This document shows, one piece after another, positions 55,607 to 63,175 of a DNA stretch of 64,000 bases. Location of the stretch: positions 1 through 64,000 of the forward strand of contig JADJPT010000012.1 in NCBI GenBank assembly GCA_016713125.1. Direction: 5' to 3'. A program made the position numbers and the translations under genes. Origin of the DNA: Betaproteobacteria bacterium. Lineage in GTDB: Bacteria > Pseudomonadota > Gammaproteobacteria > Burkholderiales > SG8-39. The notes beneath the pieces were generated by a model. That model had not been told where the DNA came from. It worked only from the letters and a program-made list of their open reading frames with translations, and made no database searches. Position 1 is the stretch's first letter. Each line of letters starts with the position of its first letter.

Positions 55607-57313
55607 TGCCCCCCGCGGGCCTTGGCGACCCAGTGCTCGCCCCAGCGCTCGGAAGCGATGCGTTCATAACCCGGAAAATGCCGGGCGACCAGAGCCGCAT
55701 TCGGGCTGGCCAGGGAATGCGTCAGTACCACGCGCGGACTGCGCAGGAACGGGTCGTTCTGCATCAGATCGGCCGGGTAGAACCCGTGGCTGAGGTTGAC
55801 GAACACCAGCTCCGGCCGCGACGCGGACGCCGGTTTGGCGAGCGGCGGCACCATGTTCAGATGACGGGCTATGAATTCGTCCATCTGGTTCAATCGGACT
55901 CCGTTGACGACGATCAGCGACAGCAAGATACCCCAGGCGGCCATTCCGCGCAGTTCGCGCCCGCCGTCACCAGGCCAGCGCTCCAGCGCCAGACCGGCCA
56001 GCACCGGCAAAGCGAACCAGACCGGGTGTATGTAGCGGAATCCCCAGCCATGGCCCTGATCCACGGGAATGAAGCAGTGGACGAAATAGGTGAAGGCCAG
56101 ACCGGCGGCCAACAGGCGAACCGGCGTCTCCGTGCGCGCCTGCCGATAGCCGATCACGGCCAGCACCACCAGGCCGGCTGCGCTCCAGGTCCAGATCTTG
56201 GTCAGCCAGGCGACACGCACTTCGATCAGACCGAGATTGACGATGGAGAAGTTGCTCAGCACGTGGGCGAGCAGCAGTTCCAGCGCACCGCGCTGCGGTC
56301 CCGCATCGGCGGCGACGGCCGCCGCGGCAACGGGACTGGCCAGGCCGGCGAGGTGATAGCGCCAGCCAAGACCGATCAGCAGCCACAGAGGCAGATAGGC
56401 CAGCAACAGCGCGAAGCAGGCCTTGAGCGTGCCGCCGCGAAACGCCAGCCAGACGATGAAGGGCACCGCCACCAGGAAGTGCGGCAGCGGCTGGTGCAGC
56501 GTGAGCGCGAACGAGCCGACCAGGCCCGCGACCAGCGCGCGCCTCACCGTCGGCCTGAGCAGCAGCAGCACATAGACGGCATTGAACAGGAAATGCGCAG
56601 ACATGGAGTAATAGGAAATCGCGGATGCAATCACCGCCGGCGATGCGAGCGTGAACCACACCGCCCAGCCTGCAGCACGATCCGACCCCGTCGCCGCGCG
56701 TGTAAGGGCGTGCACCGTCGGGATGGCCAGCGCACCGATCAGCGGATTGGCCGCCCAGGGAACACCCAGCCAGACGAAGGGCGTGAGCAGGATGGCGAGA
56801 CCCGGCCAGTAGCTGCTGGCCACGGCGCCGGTTTCCCGCGACACGGTCAGGAACATGCCCTGGAAACCGCGCGGGATCAGGCGATTGAGCAACTCCGGCG
56901 GAAACATGCCGTCCAGACGTCCGGCGGCGAATGCCTGCGCCTGGAAGAGGACGCTGTACTCATCCATGGACAGCGGATGGTTGCGATACACGAACAGCGA
57001 ACCCAGGCACAGCACGGGGAAGGCGATCGCCGCGATCCGCCACGGATGCCGACCGGCGGCCTCCAGCGCCTCGAGCGCGAGCGTATTCCTGCGCAGCAGA
57101 AAGGCGAGCGGGACCAGCAGGAAGAAGATCAGGTTGCCTTCGACGTCGTAGGTCTTCAGCAGATACCAGAAGATGGGGCTGAACCCCGGTGGCAGGGGAA
57201 AATTCGGGCTGTCGAGAAACCAGAATACGAGCGCAGACCCGGCCATGCACCAGAGCAGAAGCTGGAACGGCGGGGGAACGCAGGGACAGCGAGCGAAACG
57301 CGACAGGCATCAT
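55603..57313 (-). CDS. GT-C-like polytopic glycosyltransferase, ArnT/PMT type (frameshift near start)
   Basis: A protein of about 569 residues with 11-13 membrane helices. The first periplasmic loop holds an acidic pair in NHPLSMDEYSVLFQAQAFAA, as in GT39/GT83 enzymes that use polyprenyl-linked sugars. The C-terminal part is a soluble periplasmic domain (LVFVNLSHGFYPADLMQNDP). An extra base near 57274 hides the true N-terminus; removing it gives the signal anchor RSPPFQLLLWCMAGSALVFW from an ATG at 57310-57313. It overlaps the DPM1-like gene, which could provide its donor. Confidence 0.82.
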
Positions 57314-57453
57314 GGATCGACCCTTCTTGCGGCTGCGCTCGATGGGTTATCCTCGCGTGGCAGACGGGCGTGTCGGTTGACGCACGGCAGCGAAACCGGC
57401 ATCGAGACCCGCCTCGGAAAGTATAACGGCATAACGGCAGGCAGCATCCCCCC

Positions 57454-58608
57454 ATGATCACCCCGCATCCCCGACGCGTCGCCGTGGTTCACGACTGGCT
57501 GCTCGATTTCTCGGGCGCCGAGCGGGTGCTCGCGGAGATCCTGCGCTGCTATCCCGACGCCGACCTGTACGCCTTGTTCGACCACATGCAGGATCGCGAC
57601 CGGGCGCGGCTGGGCGGCCAGCGCGCACGCACCACCTTCCTGCAGAACATGCCCGGCATTGCTTCCCGCCACCAGCTCTACCTCCCGTTGATGCCGCTGG
57701 CGATAGAGCAGCTCGACCTCACCGGGTATGACCTGGTGATCTCGAGCAGCCACGCGGTCGCCAAGGGCGTGATCGTCGCCCCCGACACCCTGCACGTGTG
57801 CAGCATCTACTCGCCCATGCGTTACGCCTGGGACATGCAATTCACGTACCTTGAGGCCGGTGGAATGCAGCATGGCCTGAAGGGCGCCCTCGCCCGCGTG
57901 CTGCTGCATCGATTGAGGAACTGGGATCACCGCTCGGCCGCCGGCGTCGACCGCTTCGTCGCCGATTCGCGCTTCGTGGCCAGGCGCGTGCTCAAGTCCT
58001 ACCGGCGGCATGCGGACGTAATCTACCCGCCCGTCGACACCGAGCAGTTCGTGGTCGGCACGGACAAGGGCGACTACTACCTGACGGTGTCCCGGCTGTG
58101 GCCGTACAAGCGCGTGGACCTCATCGTGCAGGCCTTCGCCGCGCTGCCCGATCGCAAGCTGATCGTCATCGGCACCGGCCCGGACTTCGCGCGCCTGAAG
58201 CGCATGGCCACGCCGAATGTCGAGCTGCTCGGCTACCAGCCCGAGCCGGTGGTGCGCGAGCACATGCAACGGGCGCGCGCCTTCCTGTTCGCGGCGATCG
58301 AAGACTTCGGCATCGTCCCGGTCGAGGCGCAGGCCTGCGGCACGCCGGTGATCGCGCTCGGTCGGGGCGGGGCCGCCGAAACTGTCCTCGACCTGGACGG
58401 CACGGCGCCACCCACCGGCGTGTTGTTCCGCGAGCAGACCCCGCAGGCTCTGACAGAAGCGGTCCGCCGCTTCGAGGCCGAAGCACATCGATTCACCGCC
58501 GCGGCCTGCCGCCGCCACGCGGAAAGCTTTGCCGCCGGGCGCTTTCGCGCAGAGTTCGGTACTTACGTCGAATCCGCCTGGACCGAGTGGAAAGCCAGGC
58601 TGGGCTGA
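57454..58608 (+). CDS. Glycosyltransferase family 4 (mannosyltransferase-like)
   Basis: This 384-residue GT-B enzyme opens with VAVVHDWLLDFSGAERVLAE, a start common in mannosyl and related transferases of EPS clusters. It contains YLTVSRLWPYKRVDLIVQAF and RAFLFAAIEDFGIVPVEAQA, with the E-x7-E donor-binding pair. It diverges from the GT-C-like gene over 140 bases, then is separated by 183 bases from pilA. No terminator is seen after its stop. Confidence 0.93.
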   Translation: MITPHPRRVAVVHDWLLDFSGAERVLAEILRCYPDADLYALFDHMQDRDRARLGGQRARTTFLQNMPGIASRHQLYLPLMPLAIEQLDLTGYDLVISSSHAVAKGVIVAPDTLHVCSIYSPMRYAWDMQFTYLEAGGMQHGLKGALARVLLHRLRNWDHRSAAGVDRFVADSRFVARRVLKSYRRHADVIYPPVDTEQFVVGTDKGDYYLTVSRLWPYKRVDLIVQAFAALPDRKLIVIGTGPDFARLKRMATPNVELLGYQPEPVVREHMQRARAFLFAAIEDFGIVPVEAQACGTPVIALGRGGAAETVLDLDGTAPPTGVLFREQTPQALTEAVRRFEAEAHRFTAAACRRHAESFAAGRFRAEFGTYVESAWTEWKARLG

Positions 58609-58627
58609 CGGTTTTGCGTCAAGTAAC

Positions 58628-58642
58628 TGACGAAATTTGTCA
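58628..58642. promoter_or_regulatory. Imperfect palindrome upstream of pilA, possible activator site
   Basis: TGAC and GTCA flank an AAATTT-containing centre, giving a 15-base palindrome with one mismatch. It lies roughly 75-90 bases before the RpoN-type promoter, where enhancer-binding activators such as PilR usually bind. Only position and symmetry support it. Confidence 0.4.
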
Positions 58643-58713
58643 CTCGAATACCCTCCCACCCGGGAAAACGTGATTTATTTCCTGAATTCAGCCGTTTGTA
58701 CCCCTTCATATGC

Positions 58714-58731
58714 CGGGCACGGAAGCTGCTT
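58714..58731 (+). promoter_or_regulatory. RpoN (sigma-54) promoter of pilA
   Basis: The element GGCACGGAAGCTGC has the invariant GG and GC dinucleotides at 58716-58717 and 58728-58729, exactly 10 bases apart, and the -24 box GGCACG. Transcription would begin about 12 bases downstream, near 58741, giving a leader of about 50 bases before the pilin ATG. Pilin genes of many gamma- and betaproteobacteria use this sigma factor with PilR. Confidence 0.75.
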
Positions 58732-58791
58732 TACCCCGTGGGCATTCCCGGAATGCGTGCACGAATAAACCCTTTCGAAAGGAGTTCCACC

Positions 58792-59220
58792 ATGAAACGA
58801 GTACAACAAGGCTTCACGCTCATCGAACTGATGATCGTGGTTGCGATCATCGGCATTCTCGCCGCCGTCGCACTGCCCGCGTATCAGGACTACACCAAGC
58901 GCACCCACGTGTCCGAAGGCCTGACTCTGGCCGCCGGCGCGAAGGCCTCCATCGCCGAGTATTACGCGGCGAACGGCACCTGGCCGGCGAGCAACGCCGA
59001 AGCCGGTCTGGCCTCGTCGATCACCGGCAACTCGGTGGACAGCGTGGTCGTCGGCACCAGCGGCGCCGATGTCGAAATCACCATCACGTACAACTCGAAA
59101 GTCGCCGCGGGCACCACGGTGATCCTGTCCGGCGCGGCCAGCGACAGCGGCATCAAGTGGACCTGCAAGAAGGGCACCACGAACGAGAAGTACCTGCCGT
59201 CCAACTGCCGCAACGCCTGA
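58792..59220 (+). CDS. pilA: Type IV major pilin
   Basis: This 142-residue prepilin has a short leader ending in G7. Cleavage by PilD before F8 gives a mature N-terminus F-T-L-I-E with Glu5, followed by the hydrophobic helix ELMIVVAIIGILAAVALPAY. Cysteines C125 and C139 close a C-terminal disulfide loop (WTCKKGTTNEKYLPSNCRNA). Pili made from it serve adhesion, twitching or DNA uptake. The ATG at 58792 has an AAAGGAG ribosome site. It stands alone, with no other pil gene in view, and has its own RpoN-type promoter and intrinsic terminator. Ser/Thr residues in the loop could be glycosylation sites. Confidence 0.97.
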   Translation: MKRVQQGFTLIELMIVVAIIGILAAVALPAYQDYTKRTHVSEGLTLAAGAKASIAEYYAANGTWPASNAEAGLASSITGNSVDSVVVGTSGADVEITITYNSKVAAGTTVILSGAASDSGIKWTCKKGTTNEKYLPSNCRNA

Positions 59221-59248
59221 TCCTTTCAGTCGCGCGCAGTACAGAAAG

Positions 59249-59278
59249 CCGTGGCGGCTCGTCCGCCACGGTTTTTTT
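59249..59278 (+). terminator. Intrinsic terminator of pilA
   Basis: A perfect 9-base stem (CCGTGGCGG, loop CTCGT, CCGCCACGG) is followed directly by seven T residues. It lies 29 bases after the pilin stop and ends 21 bases before the next gene start. This is the only textbook intrinsic terminator seen in the window. Confidence 0.95.
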
Positions 59279-59298
59279 CGCCCTCTTGATCCGCGTTC

Positions 59299-61179
59299 GT
59301 GATGCACGCCACCCCGGTTGCGGGGCAACGCGTCCGCGGCTTGCCCGATGCCTGGTCGGTTGCCATCCTGTGCATCCTGCTGGCCGCACTGTGGCTGCTG
59401 GCCCACCCGTACCGCGGCATACGGCACGACGGCGCCCTGTATATCGGTCAGGCGCTGCTGCGCCTGGAACCGCAAGCCTTCGCGCATGACCTGTTCTTCG
59501 CCTACGGCTCGCAGGACCGTTACTCGGCACTCTCGCCCCTGTACGCCTGGACGATCGGCCTGTTCGGCACCGGGCCGGCGGCGCGTGGGCTGCTGGTGCT
59601 CACGCAGATCGCCTTTGCCGCCAGCGCCCTGCTGCTGCTCCACCGCCTGCTCGGCGGTGGCCGGCTGTTCTGGTTCTGCGCGGCGTCCCTGTTCGTCATG
59701 CCCGCGTTCTATGGCGGACTGTCGGTATTCGCCTACGCCGAAAACTTCCTGACCGCACGCAGTTTCGCCGAGCCGTTGCTGCTGCTCGCGCTCTGGCTGC
59801 TGCTCGGCGGACGCTCGCTGGGGGCCATGCTGGCCTGCCTCGCGGCCGGCGTTTTCCACCCCCTGCTGGCGCTGCCCGCCCTGGCCCTGTGCTGGATGCA
59901 CGCGTCCCTGCAATACCCCCGCCTGTGGCTGCTCGGCCTGGCAGCCGGGCTTCTGCCGGCGCTCGCCGCGCTCGATATCGGGCCTTTCGCGGCGCTGTTG
60001 CGAAGCTACGACGCCGAGTGGCTGGGCATCGTCCGTCAGCGCAACGCCTTCGTGTTCCCTACGCATTGGGGCCCGCTCGACTGGTCGCGCCTGGCGTTCG
60101 ACACGGTGATCGCCGGTCTCGCCGCGCTGGCGACCACAGGCGCGGGAAGACGTCTGTACATTTCCGCCCTGGCCGTGTGCTGGGCGGGAATACTGGCCGC
60201 AGTTATCGGTGCGGATCTGCTGAACAACGTGCTGCTGACCGGGCTGCAGCTGTGGCGTGCGCACTGGATACTGCACCTGCTGGCAATGGCCTCCCTGCCG
60301 TACGTGGTCTGGCAGGCCTGGCAACAGGGGCCGAACGGCCGCCTGGCTTCGATACTGCTCGTCGCGGCGGCTTTCGGCCTGCGCCTGCCGGGCGGCCTTG
60401 CCGCGCTGGTGCTGGGTGCGCTGCTGTTCGCCATCCCTGCGCAGCGCATCACGCTGTCCTTGGCGGTACGCAATGGGCTGCTCCTCGCCGGCGGCCTCGC
60501 CGCGCTGGCCGGGATCGCCGACCAGATTTCCCTGAGCTATCACTCCCGCGTGACCCTGCGCGGCGACGAAGCGCTGGACTTCGGCGTGGCCATGCTGGCA
60601 TCCCCGGCCGATGCGGCACTATTGCTGGTTGCGACACTATGGCTGGTTGCTCGCGCCAGGATCCTTGCGATGTTGCCGGCCCTGTGCCTGGCTGCCACCG
60701 GCATCGCCACCTGGGATCAGCGCTCCCCGTGGCTGCGCCATATCGAGGACGCTGACCACAGCGCCCACCCGTTCTTGCGCGCCATACCGCAGCAGGCGCA
60801 GGTCTACTGGTTCCAGGATCTGCTGGCATCCTGGCTGGTGCTGCATCGTTCGAGTTACTTCACGCCGGGCCAGGGCTCGGGGGCGTTGTTCAACCGCCAG
60901 ACGGCGCTGGAGTTCGAGCGCCGCGAGGAGGTGGTGAAGCCGCTGGAGTTCCAGGCCACCACCTGCAACATGATGGCCATGCTGACCGGGGACCGCGAGG
61001 CCTGCGGGATCTCCCTGGAGGCGGCGCGGGACGTATGCGCCGAATCCGGAGGGCTGGATTTCCTGGTGCTGGAGAACGCGCTGCCGGTGAGCGCTGCGGC
61101 GGCATGGACCTTTGCCCCGACCGGCGCCGCCGATCGCAACTTCCACCTCTATGACTGCCGCACGGTTCGCGCGGCTTGA
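59299..61179 (+). CDS. Polytopic membrane protein, GT-C-like, copy 1
   Basis: The product has 626 residues and 10-12 membrane helices. Its first loop contains LAHPYRGIRHDGALYIGQAL and DLFFAYGSQDRYSALSPLY, with several Asp and His residues. Later landmarks are ENFLTARSFAEPLLLLALWL and YDAEWLGIVRQRNAFVFPTH. The last 100 residues are a soluble domain with Cys residues. The arrangement resembles GT-C transferases or polymerases, but no named family was recognised. It starts 21 bases after the pilA terminator, and the next gene overlaps it by 29 bases. Copy 2, at 63176, shares the same landmarks. Confidence 0.85.
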   Translation: MMHATPVAGQRVRGLPDAWSVAILCILLAALWLLAHPYRGIRHDGALYIGQALLRLEPQAFAHDLFFAYGSQDRYSALSPLYAWTIGLFGTGPAARGLLVLTQIAFAASALLLLHRLLGGGRLFWFCAASLFVMPAFYGGLSVFAYAENFLTARSFAEPLLLLALWLLLGGRSLGAMLACLAAGVFHPLLALPALALCWMHASLQYPRLWLLGLAAGLLPALAALDIGPFAALLRSYDAEWLGIVRQRNAFVFPTHWGPLDWSRLAFDTVIAGLAALATTGAGRRLYISALAVCWAGILAAVIGADLLNNVLLTGLQLWRAHWILHLLAMASLPYVVWQAWQQGPNGRLASILLVAAAFGLRLPGGLAALVLGALLFAIPAQRITLSLAVRNGLLLAGGLAALAGIADQISLSYHSRVTLRGDEALDFGVAMLASPADAALLLVATLWLVARARILAMLPALCLAATGIATWDQRSPWLRHIEDADHSAHPFLRAIPQQAQVYWFQDLLASWLVLHRSSYFTPGQGSGALFNRQTALEFERREEVVKPLEFQATTCNMMAMLTGDREACGISLEAARDVCAESGGLDFLVLENALPVSAAAAWTFAPTGAADRNFHLYDCRTVRAA

Positions 61180-61597
61180 ACGGCGCGCGCGCGCGTTGCT
61201 CGGCGCAGCCCTCGCCGGGGAGTTCCTGCGCTATTTCGCGGCCAGCGCGGCCGGGCTGTGCGTGGATTTCGGGCTGTACGTGGCTCTGACGCGCTACGCC
61301 GGCTGGCACTACCTGGCCTCGGCCGCGGCGGGGTTCTGCGCCGGCCTGGCGACCGTCTATGCGCTGAGCGTGCTCTGGGTATTCAGCCAGCGCCGTCTGC
61401 GCAACGGCTGGCAGGAGTTTGCACTGTTCGCGCTGATCGGCCTGGCCGGACTCGCCCTCACCGAGCTGGTGCTGTACGCTTGCACCGGTCTGGTCGGGCT
61501 CGACTTCCGCGTTTCCAAGCTCATCGCCGCCGGCCTGGTGTTCCTGTTCAATTTCGGCTGCAGAAAGCTGCTGCTGTTCACCCATCCACGGCCATGA
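61151..61597 (+). CDS. GtrA-family membrane protein
   Basis: This 148-residue protein has four helices and the GtrA signature: FLRYFAASAAGLCVDFGLYV, YALSVLWVFSQRRL and the C-terminal KLIAAGLVFLFNFGCRKLLL. GtrA proteins are thought to help move polyprenyl-linked sugars across the membrane. The ATG at 61151 lies inside the end of the polytopic gene. The stop overlaps the FAD-enzyme start (ATGA), so these genes are coupled. Confidence 0.92.
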   Translation: MTAARFARLERRARALLGAALAGEFLRYFAASAAGLCVDFGLYVALTRYAGWHYLASAAAGFCAGLATVYALSVLWVFSQRRLRNGWQEFALFALIGLAGLALTELVLYACTGLVGLDFRVSKLIAAGLVFLFNFGCRKLLLFTHPRP

Positions 61598-63168
61598 CCC
61601 TCAAGGCAGACACCGTCATCATCGGCGCGGGCCCCGCGGGCCTGACCGCCGCACACGAACTGCTGCGCGCAGGCCGTGGCGATATTCTCGTGCTCGAGGC
61701 CACCGCGGATATCGGCGGCATCTCCAAGACTGTCGCGCACAACGGCAACCGCATCGACATCGGCGGGCACCGCTTCTTCTCGAAGTCGGACTGGGTGATG
61801 AACTGGTGGCAGGACATGCTGCCGGTGGCGGCGGGCGAAGACCGCAGCTTCGAGATCGCCTATCAGGGCAGCCGCCGCGATTTCGCCCCTGCTGCCACGG
61901 CCGGCGCCGATGCGAATGACGTCATGCTGGTGCGCAACCGCCTGTCCCGCATCTACTTTGGCGGCCAGTTCTTCGACTACCCGCTCAAGCCCAGCATTGG
62001 CACTGCGCTCAAGCTCGGCCCGCTGCGCTGCGCGCGCTTCGGAACCAGCTACGCGTACTCGATGCTGTTTCCGCGCAAGCCGGAGAACACACTCGAGGAC
62101 TTCCTGGTCAATCGCTTCGGGCGCCAGCTCTATCTGCAGTTCTTCAAGGACTACACGGAGAAAGTCTGGGGCGTGGCTTGCGACCAGATCAGCGCCGAGT
62201 GGGGTGCGCAGCGCATCAAAGGCCTGTCGATCGGCAAGGCCGTGATGCACGCACTTGCCCGGCCTTTCCGCCGCGACGCCGGGCGCAATACCGCCACCTC
62301 GCTGATCGAGAAGTTCCTTTACCCCAAGTACGGTCCGGGCCAGATGTGGGAGGTCGCCGCACGCAGGCTGGAGGCCTCCGGCGTGCGACTGCTGCGGCAG
62401 GCCGAAGCCGTGCAGATGGAACGACGCGACGGCCGGATCACGCGCCTCACCTTCGAGGAGAAGCCTTCAGGAGCGCGCCACACAGTCGAGTGCAACAACG
62501 TGGTCTCGACGATGCCGGTACGCGAGCTTGTCGCCGCGCTCGGCGACGAGGTGCCGCAGAACCTGCGCGAGATCGGCAGCGCCTTGCAGTACCGCGACTT
62601 CATCACCGTCGGCCTGCTGTACCGCAAATTTCGTCCGCGACGCGAGTCGGTGGATCCGCGTACCCATCGCGTGGCGGACAACTGGATCTACATCCAGGAA
62701 CCCGGTGTGAAGGTCGGCCGACTGCAGATCTTCAACAACTGGAGTCCGCACATGGTGCGCGACCCGGACACGGTCTGGGTCGGGCTCGAGTATTTCTGCC
62801 TGGAGGACGACGATCTCTGGCGACTCTCGGACAGCCAACTGGTCGAACTGGGCATCAAGGAGATGCACAAGATCGGCCTGGCGGATCCTGGCGATGTGCT
62901 CGACGGCATGGCCTTGCGCATGCCCAAGGCCTACCCGGGCTACTACGGCGAGGCCTACGCGCGCTTCGGCGAACTGCGTGCCTGGTTGGATCAAGTGCCC
63001 AATCTCTACCTCGTCGGACGCAACGGCATGCACCGCTACAACAACCAGGACCACTCCATGCTGTCGGCGCGCCTGGCAGCGGAAGCCATCGTCGCCGGAT
63101 CGCCGGACAAGTCGCCGATCTGGAGCGTCAACATCGACGACGAGTACCACGAAGAAGTCGGCAAGTAG
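61594..63168 (+). CDS. FAD-dependent oxidoreductase, UDP-galactopyranose-mutase-like
   Basis: The 524-residue protein has an N-terminal FAD motif GAGPAGLTAAHELL (11-24) with the acidic E35 binding adenosine ribose. GGISKT and IDIGGHRFFSKSDWVMNWW follow, as in UGM-like and protoporphyrinogen-oxidase-like proteins of glycan clusters. The end has LVGRNGMHRYNNQDHSMLSA. A pyranose-furanose mutase or a sugar oxidoreductase is possible; the substrate is not determinable. It sits between GtrA and the second polytopic gene and overlaps GtrA by 4 bases. Confidence 0.88.
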   Translation: MTLKADTVIIGAGPAGLTAAHELLRAGRGDILVLEATADIGGISKTVAHNGNRIDIGGHRFFSKSDWVMNWWQDMLPVAAGEDRSFEIAYQGSRRDFAPAATAGADANDVMLVRNRLSRIYFGGQFFDYPLKPSIGTALKLGPLRCARFGTSYAYSMLFPRKPENTLEDFLVNRFGRQLYLQFFKDYTEKVWGVACDQISAEWGAQRIKGLSIGKAVMHALARPFRRDAGRNTATSLIEKFLYPKYGPGQMWEVAARRLEASGVRLLRQAEAVQMERRDGRITRLTFEEKPSGARHTVECNNVVSTMPVRELVAALGDEVPQNLREIGSALQYRDFITVGLLYRKFRPRRESVDPRTHRVADNWIYIQEPGVKVGRLQIFNNWSPHMVRDPDTVWVGLEYFCLEDDDLWRLSDSQLVELGIKEMHKIGLADPGDVLDGMALRMPKAYPGYYGEAYARFGELRAWLDQVPNLYLVGRNGMHRYNNQDHSMLSARLAAEAIVAGSPDKSPIWSVNIDDEYHEEVGK

Positions 63169-63175
63169 CGACCGC

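Noticed and set aside
55633..57426. 597-codon plus-strand frame
   Set aside because: It is rich in Gln, Arg and His, antisense to the GT-C-like gene with clear membrane helices.
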